Part shown: positions 6,857 through 8,761 of the stretch, piece by piece
Position numbering within the stretch: position 1 is the first letter of the stretch
Layout: every line of letters starts with the position of its first letter
Assembly (NCBI GenBank): GCA_002770795.1
Contig: PCTP01000142.1
Coordinates: forward strand, 1 to 8,761
Length of the DNA stretch: 8,761 nucleotides
Source: Gammaproteobacteria bacterium CG22_combo_CG10-13_8_21_14_all_40_8
GTDB taxonomy: Bacteria > Pseudomonadota > Gammaproteobacteria > Enterobacterales > GCA-002770795
Reading direction: 5' to 3'
Position numbers and translations under genes: made by a program
Notes under the pieces: model-generated
Databases searched by the model: none
Seen by the model: the letters and a program-made list of their open reading frames with translations, nothing else
Told to the model about the DNA's origin: nothing

Positions 6857-7831
6857 ATGCCTAAAAAGAACAGCATGATACAGCTTGCTCAAGCCGTGAT
6901 TGATACAGAATCTCAAGCTGTCGCTGAAATGCGAACTCGAATTGACACTTCATTTGTACGTGCCTGCAAACTCATGTTAAATACCAAAGGACGTGTCGTG
7001 GTGGTTGGTATGGGAAAGTCAGGCCATATTGGTGGAAAAATTGCCGCTACTTTTGCCAGTACAGGAACACCCGCATTTTTTGTGCATCCGGGTGAAGCAA
7101 GCCACGGTGATTTAGGGATGATTACGGCTGATGATGTCATCCTCGCCTTATCAAATTCTGGAGAAACCCATGAAGTGGTCAGTTTGCTGCCAGTGATAAA
7201 ACGTAAAGGCGTACCGCTCATTGCCATGACGGGAAATCCTCAATCGCAACTCGCTCTTAATGCAACAGTCCATATTAATGTCCAGGTGTCAAAAGAAGCT
7301 TGTCCATTAGGATTGGCTCCCACCTCTAGTACCACGGCAGTGCTCGCCATGGGAGATGCTTTAGCGGTTGCTCTTTTAGATGCACGAGGTTTTACTTCTG
7401 ATGATTTCGCCTTATCTCACCCTGGTGGCTCCCTAGGTCGACGTCTATTACTGCACATTGATGATATTATGCATACGGGAGATAAACTCCCCACAACATC
7501 TTTAGATAGTTTATTGGGTGAGGCCTTAATAGAAATGACCTCTAAATGCTTAGGCATGACAACCATAATAAACCCTGATGGCACGCTTGCAGGAATTTTC
7601 ACTGATGGGGATTTACGCCGTGCTATTGCTAAAAAAATTGATCTGCATAACACCCCGATCTCTGAAATTATGACCCTTAATTGCAAAACGATTTTAAAAG
7701 GCACACTTGCGGCGGAAGCTCTGCTGATCATGCAACAGAAAAAAATTAATGCCTTAGTCGTTGTCAATAAACAAGGAGCACCAGTAGGCGCACTGAATAT
7801 GCACGATCTCCTAAAAGCAGGAGTGGTATAA
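6857..7831 (+). CDS. kdsD: KdsD, D-arabinose 5-phosphate isomerase
   Basis: KdsD interconverts ribulose-5-phosphate and arabinose-5-phosphate in the cytosol, the first step towards Kdo for LPS. The product has 324 residues (E. coli 328) and aligns over its full length. The SIS sugar-isomerase domain (about 40-175) carries GMGKSGHIG (51-59), SNSGE (99-103) and KEACPLGLAPTSSTT (146-160). The residues equivalent to the four catalytic ones of E. coli are all present at a constant offset of five: Lys54, Glu106, Glu147 and His188. Two CBS domains follow (about 205-262 and 268-324), including GIFTDGDLRRA and the terminal MHDLLKAGVV. The ATG at 6857 has no Shine-Dalgarno sequence, only seven A after GTGAC. 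A second ATG at 6875 is no better placed. It begins the overlapped kdsD-kdsC-lptC run. The related paralogue GutQ is less likely because the context is the kds/lpt cluster. Confidence 0.97.
   Translation: MPKKNSMIQLAQAVIDTESQAVAEMRTRIDTSFVRACKLMLNTKGRVVVVGMGKSGHIGGKIAATFASTGTPAFFVHPGEASHGDLGMITADDVILALSNSGETHEVVSLLPVIKRKGVPLIAMTGNPQSQLALNATVHINVQVSKEACPLGLAPTSSTTAVLAMGDALAVALLDARGFTSDDFALSHPGGSLGRRLLLHIDDIMHTGDKLPTTSLDSLLGEALIEMTSKCLGMTTIINPDGTLAGIFTDGDLRRAIAKKIDLHNTPISEIMTLNCKTILKGTLAAEALLIMQQKKINALVVVNKQGAPVGALNMHDLLKAGVV
7819..7823 (+). promoter_or_regulatory. Strong ribosome-binding site of kdsC inside kdsD
   Basis: AGGAG at 7819-7823 lies within the last codons of kdsD, 7 bases before the ATG at 7831 and 10 before the second, adjacent ATG at 7834. 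The first ATG forms TAATG with the kdsD stop. Both starts are workable and differ by one methionine. The site makes kdsC translation well supported even without coupling. Confidence 0.7.
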
Positions 7832-8367
7832 TGATGACCTATCCAGAAGAACTTCTCAATAAAGCAAAAAAAATCAAGCTAGTTATCACAGATGTTGATG
7901 GCGTTTTAACGGATGGCAAGGTTCATCTTGATCAAAAAGACAATGAACTCAAGGCATTCAATATTAAAGATGGTTTAGGCATCAAATGGCTCTTGAATGC
8001 CGCTATTCCAGTAGCCATTATTACGGGAAGAGCCTCTAACGTAGTTACCAGAAGAATGCAGGAACTTGGCGTAACTGAAGTCTATCAAAAACAACCTGAC
8101 AAAAGAGCTTGTTTTCAGATGTTACTCCAAAAATATCAAATTAATTGCGAAGAAGTCGCCTATTTAGGTGATGACTTGCCCGATCTAGCGCTCATCAACC
8201 AGTGTGGTTTGGGTGTAACGGTTGCAGATGGCCACTGGTCATTAAAAGAATCTAGTCATTGGATAACGCCCAATAAAGGAGGAGACGGTGCTTTTAGAGA
8301 TCTCGCCGAACTCATCCTAAGTGCTCAACAGCAACTTGAATCTATTTTACAAGGCTATCAAAGTTGA
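7831..8367 (+). CDS. kdsC: KdsC, 3-deoxy-D-manno-octulosonate 8-phosphate phosphatase
   Basis: KdsC hydrolyses Kdo-8-phosphate to free Kdo and phosphate in the cytosol, the third step of the Kdo pathway; the intervening KdsA gene is not in the window. The product has 178 residues, slightly shorter than E. coli (188), and is a cap-less (C0) HAD-superfamily phosphatase, which forms tetramers in known members. All HAD motifs are present: DVDG at 21-24 (nucleophile Asp21, acid/base Asp23), ITGR at 64-67 with Thr65, Lys91 as the probable motif-III lysine, and GDDLPD at 113-118 with metal-binding acids. The glycine-rich tail GGDGAFRD (150-157) matches the family tail that closes over a neighbouring active site. 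The start overlaps the kdsD stop by one base (TAATG). Its own TGA overlaps the TTG start of lptC, so translation of all three is probably coupled. Confidence 0.96.
   Translation: MMTYPEELLNKAKKIKLVITDVDGVLTDGKVHLDQKDNELKAFNIKDGLGIKWLLNAAIPVAIITGRASNVVTRRMQELGVTEVYQKQPDKRACFQMLLQKYQINCEEVAYLGDDLPDLALINQCGLGVTVADGHWSLKESSHWITPNKGGDGAFRDLAELILSAQQQLESILQGYQS
8351..8354 (+). promoter_or_regulatory. Ribosome-binding site supporting the TTG start of lptC
   Basis: AAGG at 8351-8354, in the tail of kdsC, ends 9 bases before the TTG at 8364. No ATG occurs in the lptC frame until codon 47, past the membrane helix, so the TTG with this site is the best start. Confidence 0.45.
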
Positions 8368-8761
8368 TCCAATCAAGACACTGGTTAATTTTTGGTGCGA
8401 TTTTTATAGTAGCTGGCGTGCTTTATAATGTTTTTTCCAGAAATGAAACAAGCACGCCGACATTTTTCGGCCCAAAAACCCAAAAGGTGTTTGATTATTC
8501 AATGAAAAACATCATTCAACGTGAATTCAATGCCGAAGGGAAACTTCAGTCACAATTACAAGCAAAGCAACTCATCCACTATCCTGAGACGGATGAGGCC
8601 AACCTGGAATTACCTCAATTCAAGTTTAATAAAGGTAATACGCTTTGGTCTCTGCAAGCAGATAGAGCCTTATACAATGAAAGCCAGCAACAATTGAAGT
8701 TATTAGAAAATGTAACCGTTGATAGTCAGACTCAATCTACCCAAAGCACTCATTTAAAAAC
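8364..8761 (+). CDS. lptC: LptC, LPS export membrane anchor (partial, 3' end cut off)
   Basis: The frame opens at TTG 8364, overlapping the kdsC TGA (TTGA), and stays open for 132 codons plus two bases to the window end; E. coli LptC has 191 residues. LptC is a bitopic inner-membrane protein. It joins LptB2FG and passes LPS to LptA, forming part of the periplasmic bridge. The sequence shows a short basic N-terminus (SRHW), one membrane helix (about 7-23), and then a periplasmic beta-jellyroll start. The family pattern is visible: EFNAEGKLQSQLQAKQLIHY (54-73), ELPQF, LWSLQADRALYNES (94-107) and LLENVTV (113-119). These match the E. coli layout of peptide 'G-L-Y/R-A..HY', 'P', 'W-V-A-D-A' and 'L-Y-G-V-V'. 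Identification rests on this pattern plus position after kdsC. The missing end should lead into lptA and lptB. Confidence 0.9.
   Translation, partial: MIQSRHWLIFGAIFIVAGVLYNVFSRNETSTPTFFGPKTQKVFDYSMKNIIQREFNAEGKLQSQLQAKQLIHYPETDEANLELPQFKFNKGNTLWSLQADRALYNESQQQLKLLENVTVDSQTQSTQSTHLK

Noticed and set aside
7417..7767. Long antisense open frame opposite kdsD (similar ones lie opposite yrbG and tldD)
   Set aside because: The + strand reading is a clear full-length KdsD with all catalytic residues. The antisense frame has no ribosome site or family features and is a codon-bias shadow.
1..8761. Search for mobile elements, CRISPR arrays, tRNA/rRNA genes, riboswitches, toxin-antitoxin or RiPP clusters
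   Set aside because: The longest gene-free stretch is 152 bases. I see no repeated spacer pattern, terminal inverted repeats, transposase, RNA-gene fold or precursor peptide with a recognisable core. TldD alone does not indicate a peptide-modification cluster.

Overview
The window looks like a conserved chromosomal segment of an AT-rich gammaproteobacterium (roughly 40% G+C by eye, not computed). All genes lie on the + strand and encode cell-envelope or housekeeping proteins typical of Gram-negative gammaproteobacteria: YhdP, TldD, YrbG, KdsD, KdsC and the start of LptC. The kdsD/kdsC/lptC genes imply a Kdo-containing lipopolysaccharide and an outer membrane. The base composition and protein style would fit a Legionella-like lineage, but that is an impression and not an identification. 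I see no phage, insertion sequence, CRISPR, RNA gene or defence cassette.

Layout. Positions 1-140 are a leader with one weak promoter candidate. A very long AsmA-family gene, yhdP (141-4154, TTG start), is followed 36 bases later by tldD (4191-5657), a metallopeptidase gene; the two probably form one transcription unit. A 152-base gap follows. It carries a 25-codon open frame with a good ribosome-binding site, which is in frame with yrbG but separated from it by a TAA. Next is yrbG (5810-6784), a Na+/Ca2+-exchanger-type membrane protein. The 72 bases after yrbG hold a hairpin plus T-rich tract that begins at the yrbG stop codon, then a perfect -10 box. This suggests a fresh transcription start for kdsD (6857-7831), kdsC (7831-8367) and lptC (from 8364, cut by the window end). 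These three are tightly overlapped: TAATG between kdsD and kdsC, and TTGA between kdsC and lptC.

How the genes work together. KdsD makes arabinose-5-phosphate and KdsC removes phosphate from Kdo-8-phosphate, so both supply Kdo for the LPS inner core. LptC is the inner-membrane anchor that hands finished LPS to the periplasmic bridge. YhdP is one of the AsmA-like bridge proteins linked to moving phospholipid to the outer membrane. The segment therefore joins genes for both outer-membrane lipids. In E. coli the yrbG-kdsD-kdsC-lptC block lies beside the mla phospholipid genes, and yhdP-tldD is elsewhere, so the junction here is the main contextual novelty.

No wholly undescribed system is evident. 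The items most worth checking are the small in-frame ORF before yrbG, the terminator/promoter pair before kdsD, the two isolated CxxC pairs in YhdP, and the yhdP-tldD / yrbG-kds-lpt junction.
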